Of a DNA stretch of 64,000 nucleotides, positions 1 through 8,984 are shown piece by piece (position 1 is the first letter of the stretch; each line of letters opens with the position of its first letter). The position numbers and the translations under genes were made by a program. Location: the NCBI GenBank assembly GCA_902362875.1, contig CABIYF010000005.1:84843-148842 (forward strand). Direction: 5' to 3'. Under the pieces are notes generated by a model. The model was not told the DNA's origin, did no database searches, and saw only the letters and a program-made list of their open reading frames with translations. Origin of the DNA: Eubacteriaceae bacterium. GTDB taxonomy: Bacteria > Bacillota > Clostridia > Lachnospirales > Lachnospiraceae.

Positions 1-2
1 CC

Positions 3-1463
3 TTGTGGGATGGAAAGAAGCAGAAATTATATTTGATCAGAGACCGTGTTGGAGTCAAACCACTGTTTTACACAAAACAGGGAGAAACATTGATCTTTGC
101 ATCAGAGATCAAAGGCTTGTTTGCATATCCGGGAGTGAAACCAATCATTGACAGGGAAGGTCTTTGTGAAGTCTTTGGATTAGGACCTGCAAAATCCTAT
201 GGAAAAGGAGTATTCAAAGATATCTATGAAGTTCTTCCAGGGCATTTCTTGGAATATGACAAGAAAGGATTTAAGGATCATGCATATTGGAAGTTAGAAG
301 CAAAAGCACACAAAGACAGCAAAGAAGATACGATTGAACATACAAGATGGTTGATCCATGATGCGGTTGAAATGCAGATGCTATCAGACATTCCGATCAG
401 TACCTTTTTATCAGGTGGAGTGGACAGCAGCCTTGTCACAGCAATCTGTGCGAAAAAGCTTCAAAAAGAAGGAAAAAACTTAAACACATTTTCTTTTGAT
501 TTTGTAAATAACCATCAATATTTCAGATCAAACTCCTTCCAGCCAAGTGAAGACCGTCCTTGGGTTGATAAGATGGTGGATTTTGCAAAGACAAATCACA
601 GATATCTTGAATGTGACAATGAAAATATGATTGAAAATCTATATAAAGCAGTCGATGCAAGAGATCTTCCATGTATGGCGGATGTGGAATCCTCGATGCT
701 ATATTTCTGCTCCAAAGTTGTAAAATACAACAAAGTCACATTAACAGGAGAGTGTGCCGATGAGATTTTCGGCGGGTATCCATGGTTTCACAAAGAGGAA
801 TGTTTCAAAGCAGATATCTTCCCATGGTCTATGGATATGGCACCAAGGAAAATGCTGCTAAATGATGATATCTTACAGAAAGTGGATTTAGAATCTTATG
901 CAAGAACAGCTTATCAAAAGACGATCAATGAAACACCAAAGCTTTACGGAGAAGATCAGACAGAAGCCAGAAGAAGGCAGATTTCTTATCTGAATCTAAG
1001 GTGGTTTATGGTAACCTTAATGGATCGCATGGACCGCACCAGTATGCATTGCGGATTAGAAGCACGAGTTCCATTTGCAGATCACAGGATTGTAGAATAC
1101 TTATATAATGTTCCATGGGAGTTAAAATGTCTAAATGGTGTGGTAAAAGGATTGTTAAGAGCAGCAGGAGAAGAAACTCTGCCAGATGAAGTCTTATACC
1201 GCAAGAAAAGTCCATATCCAAAGACCTATGATCCAAACTATGAAAAACGCTTATCAGAAGAACTTCTAAAAGTCATGGCAAAAAAAGAAGCACCGATCAA
1301 AGAACTGATCGATGCATATAAACTAAGCCGATTCTTAGACAGCCCGAAAGATTACGGCAAACCATGGTATGGACAGCTGATGGCAGGTCCACAGATGATC
1401 GCTTATCTTCTGCAAATCAATTACTGGCTGGAAAAATACCAGATTACATTGGATCTTAGATAG
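3..1463 (+). CDS. asnB: Asparagine synthase (glutamine-hydrolysing), 5'-truncated by window edge
   Basis: Makes asparagine from aspartate, using ATP and ammonia released from glutamine. The 486 visible residues begin inside the N-terminal glutaminase domain (RDRVGVKPLFY near residue 13), so roughly 125 residues including the catalytic Cys2 lie left of the window. The frame is open to the edge and the apparent TTG at base 3 is not a real start. The synthetase domain follows, with the ATP-pyrophosphatase loop SGGVDSS at residues 137-143 and the conserved GECADEIFGGYPWF stretch further on. The gene ends 42 bp before the convergent AEC-family transporter. Family assignment is secure; substrate specificity is inferred from the family. 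Confidence 0.93.
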   Translation: MWDGKKQKLYLIRDRVGVKPLFYTKQGETLIFASEIKGLFAYPGVKPIIDREGLCEVFGLGPAKSYGKGVFKDIYEVLPGHFLEYDKKGFKDHAYWKLEAKAHKDSKEDTIEHTRWLIHDAVEMQMLSDIPISTFLSGGVDSSLVTAICAKKLQKEGKNLNTFSFDFVNNHQYFRSNSFQPSEDRPWVDKMVDFAKTNHRYLECDNENMIENLYKAVDARDLPCMADVESSMLYFCSKVVKYNKVTLTGECADEIFGGYPWFHKEECFKADIFPWSMDMAPRKMLLNDDILQKVDLESYARTAYQKTINETPKLYGEDQTEARRRQISYLNLRWFMVTLMDRMDRTSMHCGLEARVPFADHRIVEYLYNVPWELKCLNGVVKGLLRAAGEETLPDEVLYRKKSPYPKTYDPNYEKRLSEELLKVMAKKEAPIKELIDAYKLSRFLDSPKDYGKPWYGQLMAGPQMIAYLLQINYWLEKYQITLDLR

Positions 1464-1505
1464 CCAAATATTGATAGATCGTTCGATATCAACAAGATAA
1501 TCAGA

Positions 1506-2450
1506 CTAGATCAATGCAAAATATCTAAGAATATAAAGCCATCCAGTCACCGTAAAGGCACTAAACATCGTTGTCAACATCACAACGCTGGAAGATAAAG
1601 TTCCTTCATGCCCCATATTTTTCGCCATAACAAAACTGCTCACGGTCGTTGCAGAACCAAGCATGATAAGGATTGCTACAAGTTTATCTGTACGGAATCC
1701 AAGTTTCACTGCAATCGGAAGGAAAATAGCACAAAGTCCAACAAGTTTCATAAAAGCAGCAATGGCCGATGGTTTGAGCTTTCCGAAAGCTTTTTTGATA
1801 TCAAATGTAGCTCCCATCGCCATTAATCCCATAGGAGTGGCAACATTTCCAATGCTTGAAATAACCTTTTTCGGGATTGCAGGCATTGGAATTTTTAATG
1901 CAGACCAGACAAGACCTGCGACGATTCCGATCAGGATTGGGTTTGTAACGATTCCTTTGATCGTTTTTTTCACAACAGTACGGTCAAGACCACTCTGACC
2001 GGGTTTAAATACAGATAAAACGATGACAGCCATCATATTATAGAGTGGCACACTTCCAATGATCATCAAAGGAGCCATTCCAGCATTTCCATAAATATTC
2101 TGAATAAATGCGATTCCAAGAAGGGCAGCACTGCTTCGGTAAGCTGCCTGAATAAATTCTCCACGGATCGATTTATCACCAATCCCACAAGAGATCAGAA
2201 AAGAAATCGTAATGCTGATTAAAGTAGCGAAAAAACAAAACAGAACAAACTTAATATCCCATACCTTTGAAAAATCAACGGTTGCAAGATCTTCAAATAC
2301 CAGAACAGGCAATGGAACCATAAATACAAATTTATTCATTTTAGAAGCAAAAACGTCATCAATCCAGCCAATCTGTTTAAAGATGAGTCCTAAGATCATC
2401 ATCACAAAGACTGGAACGGTGGCATTTAAGCTGAAGATCAGATTTTCCAT
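1506..2450 (-). CDS. AEC-family (auxin efflux carrier-like) permease
   Basis: A 314-residue integral membrane protein with about ten hydrophobic segments in two halves, the layout of the AEC family (Mem_trans, PF03547), whose bacterial members carry organic acids such as malate or malonate. Visible family features are the N-terminal PVFVMMILGLIFKQIG helix and the second-half segment GNVATPMGLMAMGATFD. The ATG at 2450 has only a weak Shine-Dalgarno sequence. It starts about 10 bases after the stop of the upstream membrane-protein gene on the same strand, so translational coupling is likely. The substrate cannot be read from the sequence. Confidence 0.85.
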   Translation of the reverse strand: MENLIFSLNATVPVFVMMILGLIFKQIGWIDDVFASKMNKFVFMVPLPVLVFEDLATVDFSKVWDIKFVLFCFFATLISITISFLISCGIGDKSIRGEFIQAAYRSSAALLGIAFIQNIYGNAGMAPLMIIGSVPLYNMMAVIVLSVFKPGQSGLDRTVVKKTIKGIVTNPILIGIVAGLVWSALKIPMPAIPKKVISSIGNVATPMGLMAMGATFDIKKAFGKLKPSAIAAFMKLVGLCAIFLPIAVKLGFRTDKLVAILIMLGSATTVSSFVMAKNMGHEGTLSSSVVMLTTMFSAFTVTGWLYILRYFALI

Positions 2451-2459
2451 ATAAAATAA

Positions 2460-3179
2460 TTACTCACTTTCTGTAGTATAAGCTGAGGTTTTCTTTGGTG
2501 TGATCAGATAGCGATAGACAAAGTGTTTTACTGTAACAAAATGTTTTCTTGCCCATACAAGACAAAATCCACTGAATACAGGCAGAAAACACACCAGAGA
2601 ACCAGCCTGTCCCAAATTTTTGCAGGACAGATAAGAAACGATAACACCAAAATGGAAACTAAGCAAAACACAAGCGAAGAACTTCCATTTTCTCAAGGCA
2701 TCAGGATCCTTACTGCATAGATATTCTGTCATGGATGTCGTAAACTGACGTAGGTTATTCGTAGAGAAGATCGTAGAGCAGGTAAATCCATCGCCGCCTT
2801 TAAATGAACACCACTGGATCGCCATCGCAAAATACAGCGGATAAAGGGCTATAAAATCATTTAGATCAGATGGAAGAAATGCAACGATCAAAGCAGCCAT
2901 TGCATCTATAAAAAGACTGACATAAGGAAGATGCAGTCTTGTAAATTTTGGTAAGATCACTGTCAGTGACAACGCAAACATATAGATAAAAACACCAAGA
3001 AGCCTTACAAAAAAATTAGCATCCGGATGTCCTGCAAAGTCTGCAAACACAGAAATCAGATTCGAAGTCTGCGCAGAACCAAAGAGTTCATGATGGTTAA
3101 GGATCGCAAAACCACCAAGAAATCCACCAACAATTGCCATATTAAAATGAATCCATCGATCCATATCCCTACTACACAT
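2460..3179 (-). CDS. DUF1275 (YoaK-like) membrane protein
   Basis: A membrane protein of 239 residues with about six hydrophobic helices. The N-terminal pattern GGFLGGFAIL followed by SAQTSNLI matches the DUF1275/YoaK family, in which a GG-x-D/Y stretch precedes an AQTGNLV-like motif. The function of this family is unknown. The C-terminal tail is basic (VTVKHFVYRYLITPKK). The ATG at 3179 is taken as the start. An in-frame ATG at 3164 is also possible but sits too close to its purine-rich upstream sequence. The gene is first in a two-gene minus-strand unit with the AEC permease and has a good promoter upstream at 3254-3282. Confidence 0.75.
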   Translation of the reverse strand: MCSRDMDRWIHFNMAIVGGFLGGFAILNHHELFGSAQTSNLISVFADFAGHPDANFFVRLLGVFIYMFALSLTVILPKFTRLHLPYVSLFIDAMAALIVAFLPSDLNDFIALYPLYFAMAIQWCSFKGGDGFTCSTIFSTNNLRQFTTSMTEYLCSKDPDALRKWKFFACVLLSFHFGVIVSYLSCKNLGQAGSLVCFLPVFSGFCLVWARKHFVTVKHFVYRYLITPKKTSAYTTESE

Positions 3180-3253
3180 GAAAAAACCAGCTTTCTTAAA
3201 AATATTTCCAAAATATTATATAACCATATGAAAAAATTGTAAAGATAAGGGAA

Positions 3254-3282
3254 AGTATAAAATATAGTCAATAGTCAGTCAA
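3254..3282 (-). promoter_or_regulatory. Sigma-A-type promoter for the DUF1275-AEC pair
   Basis: Read on the minus strand there is TTGACT (3277-3282), a 17-base spacer and TATACT (3254-3259), 75 bases upstream of the ATG at 3179. Both hexamers are one base from consensus. The call rests only on pattern and position. Confidence 0.6.
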
Positions 3283-3480
3283 AGATTGTCTTTTTTATAT
3301 AAAATGATGTGGGTGTCAAAAGTCATATTTTAAAAATGCATTTTACATTACATAATAGATGATTGTTCTTTGATAACTGAATAAAACTATGTTTTTACGG
3401 ATCAGGCAGTTAAATGGAAATTCCCTATCGCCTATGCGGTCTCAAATGCTCTGCATTTAAGTTTGCCTTGGAGATGTCTG
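3283..3480. other. Intergenic stretch without a recognisable gene
   Basis: AT-rich DNA without a supportable ORF. Bases 3363-3383 (TTCTTTGATAACTGAATAA) resemble the TTCTTTGAAAACTGAATA sequence common in Firmicute rRNA spacers, but no rRNA or tRNA lies nearby. It could be a remnant or chance. Confidence 0.3.
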
Positions 3481-3690
3481 TGTATACGAGAAAAACGAAA
3501 TCATAGAATAAAAGCTCCAGAACCATTGAAATTTTGCCGTTGTTTTGAACGGTTCGCAGCTAGCTTGGTGCGTTGTTTGAGCGTAGCGAGTTACGCAAGG
3601 AAAGCTAGCGAATCAGCGACCGTTCAAAACAGCGAGCATAAATTTCTGGTCTGGAGCTTTTATTCTATGATTTCGTTTTTCTCATATACA
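3481..3690. repeat. 210-bp long inverted-repeat element (hairpin) between htpG and DUF1275 gene
   Basis: Outer arms 3481-3520 and 3651-3690 are complementary at 39 of 40 positions; they include GAAATCATAGAATAAAAGC and its reverse complement. The match continues inward imperfectly: GTTTTGAACGGT near 3542 pairs with ACCGTTCAAAAC near 3619, and AGCTAGCTT near 3559 pairs with AAGCTAGC near 3602. The whole element could therefore fold into one long stem with a GC-richer tip. It lies just downstream of the htpG stop on the minus strand, so it could end that transcript. No transposase is inside. It resembles in design, but not in sequence, the element at 14068-14219. A mobile miniature element is an alternative. 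Confidence 0.8.
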
Positions 3691-3710
3691 TTGAACACTT
3701 ATTCAAATAA

Positions 3711-5708
3711 CTATTTCGCGATCATTTCCATAATCTCATTACTTCTCTGAACAAATTTCGTCATTTCTTCAGGAGCTAAAGTCGTATGACTTAACATCGC
3801 AAGATCATATAACTGCTCGCAAATGATCTTCGCATTCTGGGCATCTCCATGCTCAAACAGATATTTCACAAGAGTATTATTTGCATTCAGGGTAAGAACC
3901 TGTGCAGGCGCACCAAACATATTAGGGTCCATACCTGGCATTGCATACATCTTCATCATATCCTGCATACGTCTGCTTTCTTCAGATAAAGTGATGATAG
4001 AAGAAATCTTCGCATCTTTTAATTTCTCAACATGAACTTCAAGATTTTCTTTGTTTAAAGTCTTTCTAAACAGATCAGTTAAGGAAGTCTTGATATCTTC
4101 TAATTCTTTTTCATCGACGTCTTCTTTTAATGCATCTTCGACATCCGCATCGATACGTTTGAACTTGATATGCTGATTTTGCTGTTCAATCTGTGTGATA
4201 AATGCAGAATCAATGTTGTGGTTTAAGATGACAGCATCCATTCCCTGTTCTTTAAACATATTGATATACTGGCTCTGCTGAACTTCGTCTGTGATGTAGT
4301 ATAAAGTAGTTACATCATCGTCATTTGCAGGAGCAGGAACAAGGTCACTTAAAGTTACATATTTGTGTTCCATGTTCTTAAATAAGATGTAATCTTTGAT
4401 CTTATCTGCAAATTTCTGGTCACGGATAAATCCAAATTTGATAAATGGGCTGATGTCATCCCAGTATTTTTCATAGGATTCACGGTCAGTTTTGCACATT
4501 CCAGTTAATTTATCTGCGACTTTCTTTGTGATGTAATCAGAAATTTTCTTTACAAATCCATCGTTCTGAAGAGCACTTCTTGATACATTCAGTGGAAGGT
4601 CAGGACAGTCAATCACACCTTTTAATAACATTAAGAATTCAGGAATGACTTCTTTGATATTATCGGCGATAAATACCTGGTTGTTATATAACTTAATGGT
4701 TCCTTCGATAGAATCATATTCTGTGTTGATCTGAGGGAAGTAAAGGATACCTTTTAAGTTAAATGGATAATCCATGTTCAGATGAATCCAAAATAGTGGT
4801 TCTTTAAAGTCATGGAAGACTTTGTGATAGAATTCTTTGTATTCTTCGTCTGTACATTCATTTGGACGTTTGTTCCAAAGTGGGTGTGTATCACTTAAAG
4901 AAACTGGACGTTTGTTGATCTTAACAAGATCTTTAGCTGGAGATACTTCAACTGTCTCTTTTGTACCGTCTTCGTTTTCTTTTTCTTCTGTTTTTGCATC
5001 TTCGTGGATATGTTCTACAACGACATCATCGTCTTTTACCTGATCTTCAGGGATTGTCTCAAATTCCTGTTCGGCACCTTCTACGGATAAGAAGATCTCT
5101 GTTGGCATGAAAGAACAGTATTTTTCGATGATCTCTCTTGCACGATATTCATTTGTAAATTCTGTGCTTTCTTCATTTAAGAATAAGGTGATCTCTGTAC
5201 CGACTGTCTCTTTTGTACCAGTTGCCATTGTATATTCTGTACCACCGTCACAAGTCCAGTGAACAGGTTCAGCTCCTTCTTTATAAGAAAGAGTATCAAT
5301 CGTAACTTCGTCCGCTACCATAAATGCAGAATAGAAACCAAGACCGAAATGTCCGATGATCTGGTCACCTTCTGTTTTGTCTTTGTACTGTTCTAAGAAC
5401 TGTGTAGCTCCAGAAAATGCGATCTGTGTGATGTATTTTTCAACTTCATCCGCTGTCATACCAAGACCTGTATCGATGAATTTTAAAGTTTTCTTCTCAG
5501 GATCAAGGATAACATCAACTTTGTTTTTATGTCCTTCTGGGAAATTGTATTCTCCCATCATATCTAATTTCTTTAATTTTGTGATGGCATCGCATCCGTT
5601 AGAGATTAATTCACGGAAGAAAATATCGTGATCGGAATAAAGCCATTTCTTAATAATTGGGAAAATATTATCGCTGTTAATGGAAAGAGTTCCTTTTTTT
5701 TCTGCCAT
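3711..5708 (-). CDS. htpG: Molecular chaperone HtpG (bacterial Hsp90)
   Basis: ATP-dependent cytosolic chaperone of 665 residues, slightly longer than E. coli HtpG. The N-terminal GHKL ATPase domain shows FFRELISNGCDA (residues 30-41), DTGLGMT (79-85) and GHFGLGFYSAF (119-129). A middle domain with LFWIHLNMDYPF follows, then a C-terminal dimerisation domain. An acidic, charged insert near residues 225-260 (repeated Glu, Asp and Lys around EEKENEDGTKE) separates the first two domains. The ATG at 5708 follows AAAGGAG at good spacing. A sigma-A promoter and a perfect CIRCE lie upstream, so HrcA control is expected. B. subtilis htpG, in contrast, is not in the CIRCE regulon. Confidence 0.97.
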   Translation of the reverse strand: MAEKKGTLSINSDNIFPIIKKWLYSDHDIFFRELISNGCDAITKLKKLDMMGEYNFPEGHKNKVDVILDPEKKTLKFIDTGLGMTADEVEKYITQIAFSGATQFLEQYKDKTEGDQIIGHFGLGFYSAFMVADEVTIDTLSYKEGAEPVHWTCDGGTEYTMATGTKETVGTEITLFLNEESTEFTNEYRAREIIEKYCSFMPTEIFLSVEGAEQEFETIPEDQVKDDDVVVEHIHEDAKTEEKENEDGTKETVEVSPAKDLVKINKRPVSLSDTHPLWNKRPNECTDEEYKEFYHKVFHDFKEPLFWIHLNMDYPFNLKGILYFPQINTEYDSIEGTIKLYNNQVFIADNIKEVIPEFLMLLKGVIDCPDLPLNVSRSALQNDGFVKKISDYITKKVADKLTGMCKTDRESYEKYWDDISPFIKFGFIRDQKFADKIKDYILFKNMEHKYVTLSDLVPAPANDDDVTTLYYITDEVQQSQYINMFKEQGMDAVILNHNIDSAFITQIEQQNQHIKFKRIDADVEDALKEDVDEKELEDIKTSLTDLFRKTLNKENLEVHVEKLKDAKISSIITLSEESRRMQDMMKMYAMPGMDPNMFGAPAQVLTLNANNTLVKYLFEHGDAQNAKIICEQLYDLAMLSHTTLAPEEMTKFVQRSNEIMEMIAK

Positions 5709-5785
5709 AATTGTACACTCCTTTATCTAAAAATATTTTGATCTTATTCAAGTGTTCTATGTCAAATAGAACTTTTACAAATGTT

Positions 5786-5814
5786 ATTGTAGAACCAAAG
5801 TTGATAAAAGTCAA
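5786..5814 (-). promoter_or_regulatory. htpG promoter
   Basis: On the minus strand TTGACT (5809-5814), a 17-base spacer and TACAAT (5786-5791). The CIRCE ends 7 bases upstream of the -35 hexamer, giving a leader of about 70 bases before the htpG ATG. Confidence 0.8.
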
Positions 5815-5821
5815 GTAAAAA

Positions 5822-5848
5822 TTAGCACTCAACAAAAAAGAGTGCTAA
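5822..5848. promoter_or_regulatory. CIRCE operator (HrcA-binding inverted repeat)
   Basis: Exact TTAGCACTC, 9-base spacer, GAGTGCTAA. This is the classic 9-9-9 binding site of the heat-shock repressor HrcA. It lies immediately upstream of the htpG -35 box. It is also about 70 bases before a TATAAT for the rightward glycan operon, so an effect on that side is possible but not shown. Confidence 0.95.
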
Positions 5849-5891
5849 TAAAATAAAAAGAGAAGTTTACAATCATTTAACCCATTGCAAA

Positions 5892-5919
5892 TATTTTCTA
5901 AAAAAATGATGTCTATAAT
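5892..5919 (+). promoter_or_regulatory. Possible promoter of the glycan operon
   Basis: A perfect TATAAT at 5914-5919 lies 34 bases before the ATG at 5953. The best -35 at standard spacing is the poor TATTTT (5892-5897, 16-base spacer). A TTGCAA at 5885 is too far upstream. Position supports the call more than sequence does. Confidence 0.4.
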
Positions 5920-5952
5920 GAAAAAAAGAGTAAGAAAAAGGAGTAAAAAAGT

Positions 5953-7278
5953 ATGGCTTTTGCGATGGAATGGATCAAGGGGCAGGATTTGTGGGAAACA
6001 AAAGCATATGGAAAATATGATGCAGTCAGTTATGTCAGAACATTTTTGGGAGATGATCAAGTATATGTGGCAGCAAAAGATGTGTTATTTTTTGAAACAT
6101 TTCCTGGGTGTTACAGGTGTAATCCTTTTATAAAACAGGCAATGGATTCTATTTATTACAATCAGATTGAGATCATTGCATATGATGATGGGACGTTGGG
6201 GGATTTTGATGAATATCTTCACATCTTGAGAAAATGCGGATATTTCTATATTAAGAAGATCATTCTTGCACCACAATTTGGATTGAAACATACCAATTAT
6301 CGGTTCTATTCCAAAATGATCGGCAAAGAAAATAAGCATGGGAAAAAATATGGAATGATCAGTAAGCATGTGAATCTTTTTGCAAAAAAACAGAAGGCAG
6401 ATCATCTGCTTTATGTAACACCAGATCAGCATCCACAAAGATACTTTTATGGAAAACATCTGAAGATGGAAGAAAGAATGTTTCAGAATTTTGTTAATGA
6501 ATCTTTATTTCAGGGATCAGTAAAAGAAACAAAAGGTTATTATTTTGGTTATGCATTTGAAGGAATTTTTCTGGATGCCTATTGCCGGTTTGTGAAATAC
6601 TGGAAAGAAGAAAATAATATCCAAATTCTGTATTTTTCATATAATGCAGCATCTCTTGCACAGGCGTATTCAACATTATATCAAGAAGACCGGACAGAAA
6701 TTTTATATGCCGATGAAAATACAAAGAGAAACCGCAATCTGATCATTTATTTAAATTATAATATCTGGAAAAACAGTGCGGTGGTCGATCTGTCTATAGA
6801 AGAAAATTTTACAAAATATATCAGAGAAAATGTTGACACACCAGTAAAAACTTTGAATCTATGTGATTTTTTCAAAAAGAATGATTTGAAAAAATATGAA
6901 GACCAGATACAAAAAGCCATCGAGATGATGAAGGATCCTGGATTTATAGTGGAAGAATATGATCAGGGACTTGCTGTATGGAATGAGGATAAATTTGATA
7001 TACAGGAAATCCGTAATGTTCAGGAGATACAAAAAGGAGCCATTGAATTCGTAGATAAGTTTCACGAATGCAGTGAAAAGTCCGTATATCGGAAAAATCA
7101 GTACGAGATTTTTGACCACAGTTTTGTTGCAGATGTTATGGAGTATGCATTTGATGAGAAGAAACGAGGAAAGATTCATAAAACATTAGAACAAAAGATC
7201 ATACAGTCAGCCAAAATAAGAAAAGTCATTCAAAAATTAAAGAAACTAAAGAATATTCTGAAAGGAGCGGCATTGTGA
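5953..7278 (+). CDS. Hypothetical protein, first gene of surface-glycan operon
   Basis: 441 residues with no signal peptide or membrane helix. I do not recognise a family. It is rich in Tyr, Phe, Lys and Glu, with short hydrophobic strands such as QIEIIAYDDGTLGDF and IKKIILAPQFG that could belong to a Rossmann-like or GT-B-like fold. A basic C-terminal tail (IRKVIQKLKKLKNILKG) could associate with the membrane. The ATG at 5953 follows AAGGAG at about 9 bases. The stop overlaps the next gene's GTG start by four bases (GTGA), so the two are translated together. By context it probably works in glycan assembly, perhaps as a glycosyltransferase, but the sequence gives no direct proof. Confidence 0.8.
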   Translation: MAFAMEWIKGQDLWETKAYGKYDAVSYVRTFLGDDQVYVAAKDVLFFETFPGCYRCNPFIKQAMDSIYYNQIEIIAYDDGTLGDFDEYLHILRKCGYFYIKKIILAPQFGLKHTNYRFYSKMIGKENKHGKKYGMISKHVNLFAKKQKADHLLYVTPDQHPQRYFYGKHLKMEERMFQNFVNESLFQGSVKETKGYYFGYAFEGIFLDAYCRFVKYWKEENNIQILYFSYNAASLAQAYSTLYQEDRTEILYADENTKRNRNLIIYLNYNIWKNSAVVDLSIEENFTKYIRENVDTPVKTLNLCDFFKKNDLKKYEDQIQKAIEMMKDPGFIVEEYDQGLAVWNEDKFDIQEIRNVQEIQKGAIEFVDKFHECSEKSVYRKNQYEIFDHSFVADVMEYAFDEKKRGKIHKTLEQKIIQSAKIRKVIQKLKKLKNILKGAAL

Positions 7279-8984
7279 TTTTATATGTAGGAGCATCGCT
7301 GTATCATATTTTATGTTTTTCGATTCACAAAATAAGAAATCATCCAACGGAAGATGCATTGTTAGTGATCGGAGATAACATATTTTCAAAAAGCGGTATG
7401 AAGGAATTAAAAAAGGATTTGGAACAGACCCAGATTTTTAAACGAGTTGAAATTCTGAAATTTATTGAAGGTGCATATTCAAATCCATATAAGATCACAA
7501 GGAATTCTGATGAAGAAAGAATTGATCAGTATATCAGATACAACGAAGAATGGATAGAAGACTGGCTTTCCAAAAAGGATATCAGGTTATCCGATTATAC
7601 GGAATTTAATTCTGCGATCGACCACAGACATCTCGGACTTTACCTGTTGTCAAAAAGGATATCCTATCAGTATTTTGAAGATGGAAACGGGCTCTTGTCA
7701 AGAAGATGGGTGCAGCTTGAATTTCATAAGAAGGCTCAATATGCTTCTTATGCGGTGTGCAAACGATTGCATGCCTTAGGTGAGAATGACATTGTTACAA
7801 AAAAATATGCGAATCAAAGTGCACAGGAAGAAGGCTTCTATGATGACAAAATGGAAGATTTTGAGGTGACAAAATTATTTAAAATACTAGATGAGAAGGA
7901 TCAAAAAAAGATTTTACAAATGTTTCATGCAAAAAAACTAGAACTGCCAAAAGGAAAAGATCCTGTACTTTATCTGACAAGATATGTTCGTTATCTGCAA
8001 AAACCAACGATTGAAAATCATGAATTTATCTCATCTATGATCGTAGATCTTTTTGCAAACGACCATCCTTTGATCGTAAAACCACATCCAAGAGATTTTA
8101 CAGGAAGATACCAGCATATGTTTCAAGATGCAATTGTGCTGCCAAAGCAGTTTCCATCAGAACTCTTACCATTTTTATATGATGGGAAATACGAAAAGAT
8201 CATTACAACAGGTTCCACTGCGATTGATGCACTAAAGAATTATGGAAAGGAAGTAATCAAACTGGATATTGAATTTGAAAATAAAGTTTATGCGATTTAT
8301 CAATATACAGCATCTGTTTTATTTGCAAGGAAAATGTTTCCGAATCTTACAAAAGATGAAATTGCAATTGCAGGATGCAGTATGGAACTGATGAATCCGT
8401 TGTGCAGAGAATTTCTTGGATTTGAGGCTTCTGCACAGATTGATAAAAATAAGAAGTATAAGGTTATTTTGTGTGATGAAGTAGGCGAAGAAGTAAGTAG
8501 CAAAGATCTTAAAGCAGACTGTATCTGCTATTTAAATACCGATCATGACTATCGGTTCGCAGATGATATAAAGCAGGGATTTGAAAATATCCATTATTTA
8601 AATGTCCTTGTCAGACAGACAAAAGAAAATGCAATTGGTAAAGATCAGGAACATGCCATTTTTGTAAATACCAAAGATCAGAAAATTGTAGATAAATTAG
8701 AACGATTTTTTATACGTCATGAGTTCTTCTACACAGGAGTCGAAATGTTTGTTGGAAATGCATCTATGGCACAAAAGCAATATATGCAGATCGTGTCAGA
8801 AATCTTATGGACAAAATCGATGCAGGAGAGAAACACAAATCAAACGATTTTCCTAAACTTACCTAAAATGAAAAAACATATATCACCAAATGACATCAAA
8901 ATGATGAAGCAATTACTCAAAAAAGTAAAAGAAGAAAGGAATTTCAATGAAAGTAACAGCCTTTGTACCAATGAAGTTAAATAA
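7275..8984 (+). CDS. Sialyltransferase-like (polysialyltransferase/GT52-type) protein
   Basis: A 569-residue protein with the two short motifs of bacterial GT52 and polysialyltransferase-like enzymes: EDG at residues 135-137 (YFEDGNGL) and KPHPRD near residue 270, followed by TTGSTAIDALKNYG, the usual place of the conserved Ser/Thr. In those enzymes EDG holds the catalytic acid and HP binds the CMP donor. About 200 extra C-terminal residues are not explained by the catalytic core. It starts at GTG 7275 inside the previous stop codon, and its last 38 bases overlap the cytidylyltransferase gene. That pairing supports a CMP-activated donor. Motif identification is by eye; the sugar is unknown. 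Confidence 0.65.
   Translation: MILYVGASLYHILCFSIHKIRNHPTEDALLVIGDNIFSKSGMKELKKDLEQTQIFKRVEILKFIEGAYSNPYKITRNSDEERIDQYIRYNEEWIEDWLSKKDIRLSDYTEFNSAIDHRHLGLYLLSKRISYQYFEDGNGLLSRRWVQLEFHKKAQYASYAVCKRLHALGENDIVTKKYANQSAQEEGFYDDKMEDFEVTKLFKILDEKDQKKILQMFHAKKLELPKGKDPVLYLTRYVRYLQKPTIENHEFISSMIVDLFANDHPLIVKPHPRDFTGRYQHMFQDAIVLPKQFPSELLPFLYDGKYEKIITTGSTAIDALKNYGKEVIKLDIEFENKVYAIYQYTASVLFARKMFPNLTKDEIAIAGCSMELMNPLCREFLGFEASAQIDKNKKYKVILCDEVGEEVSSKDLKADCICYLNTDHDYRFADDIKQGFENIHYLNVLVRQTKENAIGKDQEHAIFVNTKDQKIVDKLERFFIRHEFFYTGVEMFVGNASMAQKQYMQIVSEILWTKSMQERNTNQTIFLNLPKMKKHISPNDIKMMKQLLKKVKEERNFNESNSLCTNEVK

Noticed and set aside
1468..1492. Small inverted repeat TTGATA...TATCAA between asnB and the AEC gene
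   Set aside because: Six-bp arms without a T-run are too weak to call a terminator.
3363..3383. rRNA-spacer-like TTCTTTGATAACTGAATAA
   Set aside because: No rRNA or tRNA is nearby, and a single short match in AT-rich DNA is weak evidence.
3463..3750. 95-codon frame across the inverted repeat near htpG
   Set aside because: It is created by the palindromic DNA and overlaps the htpG end; the translation looks random.
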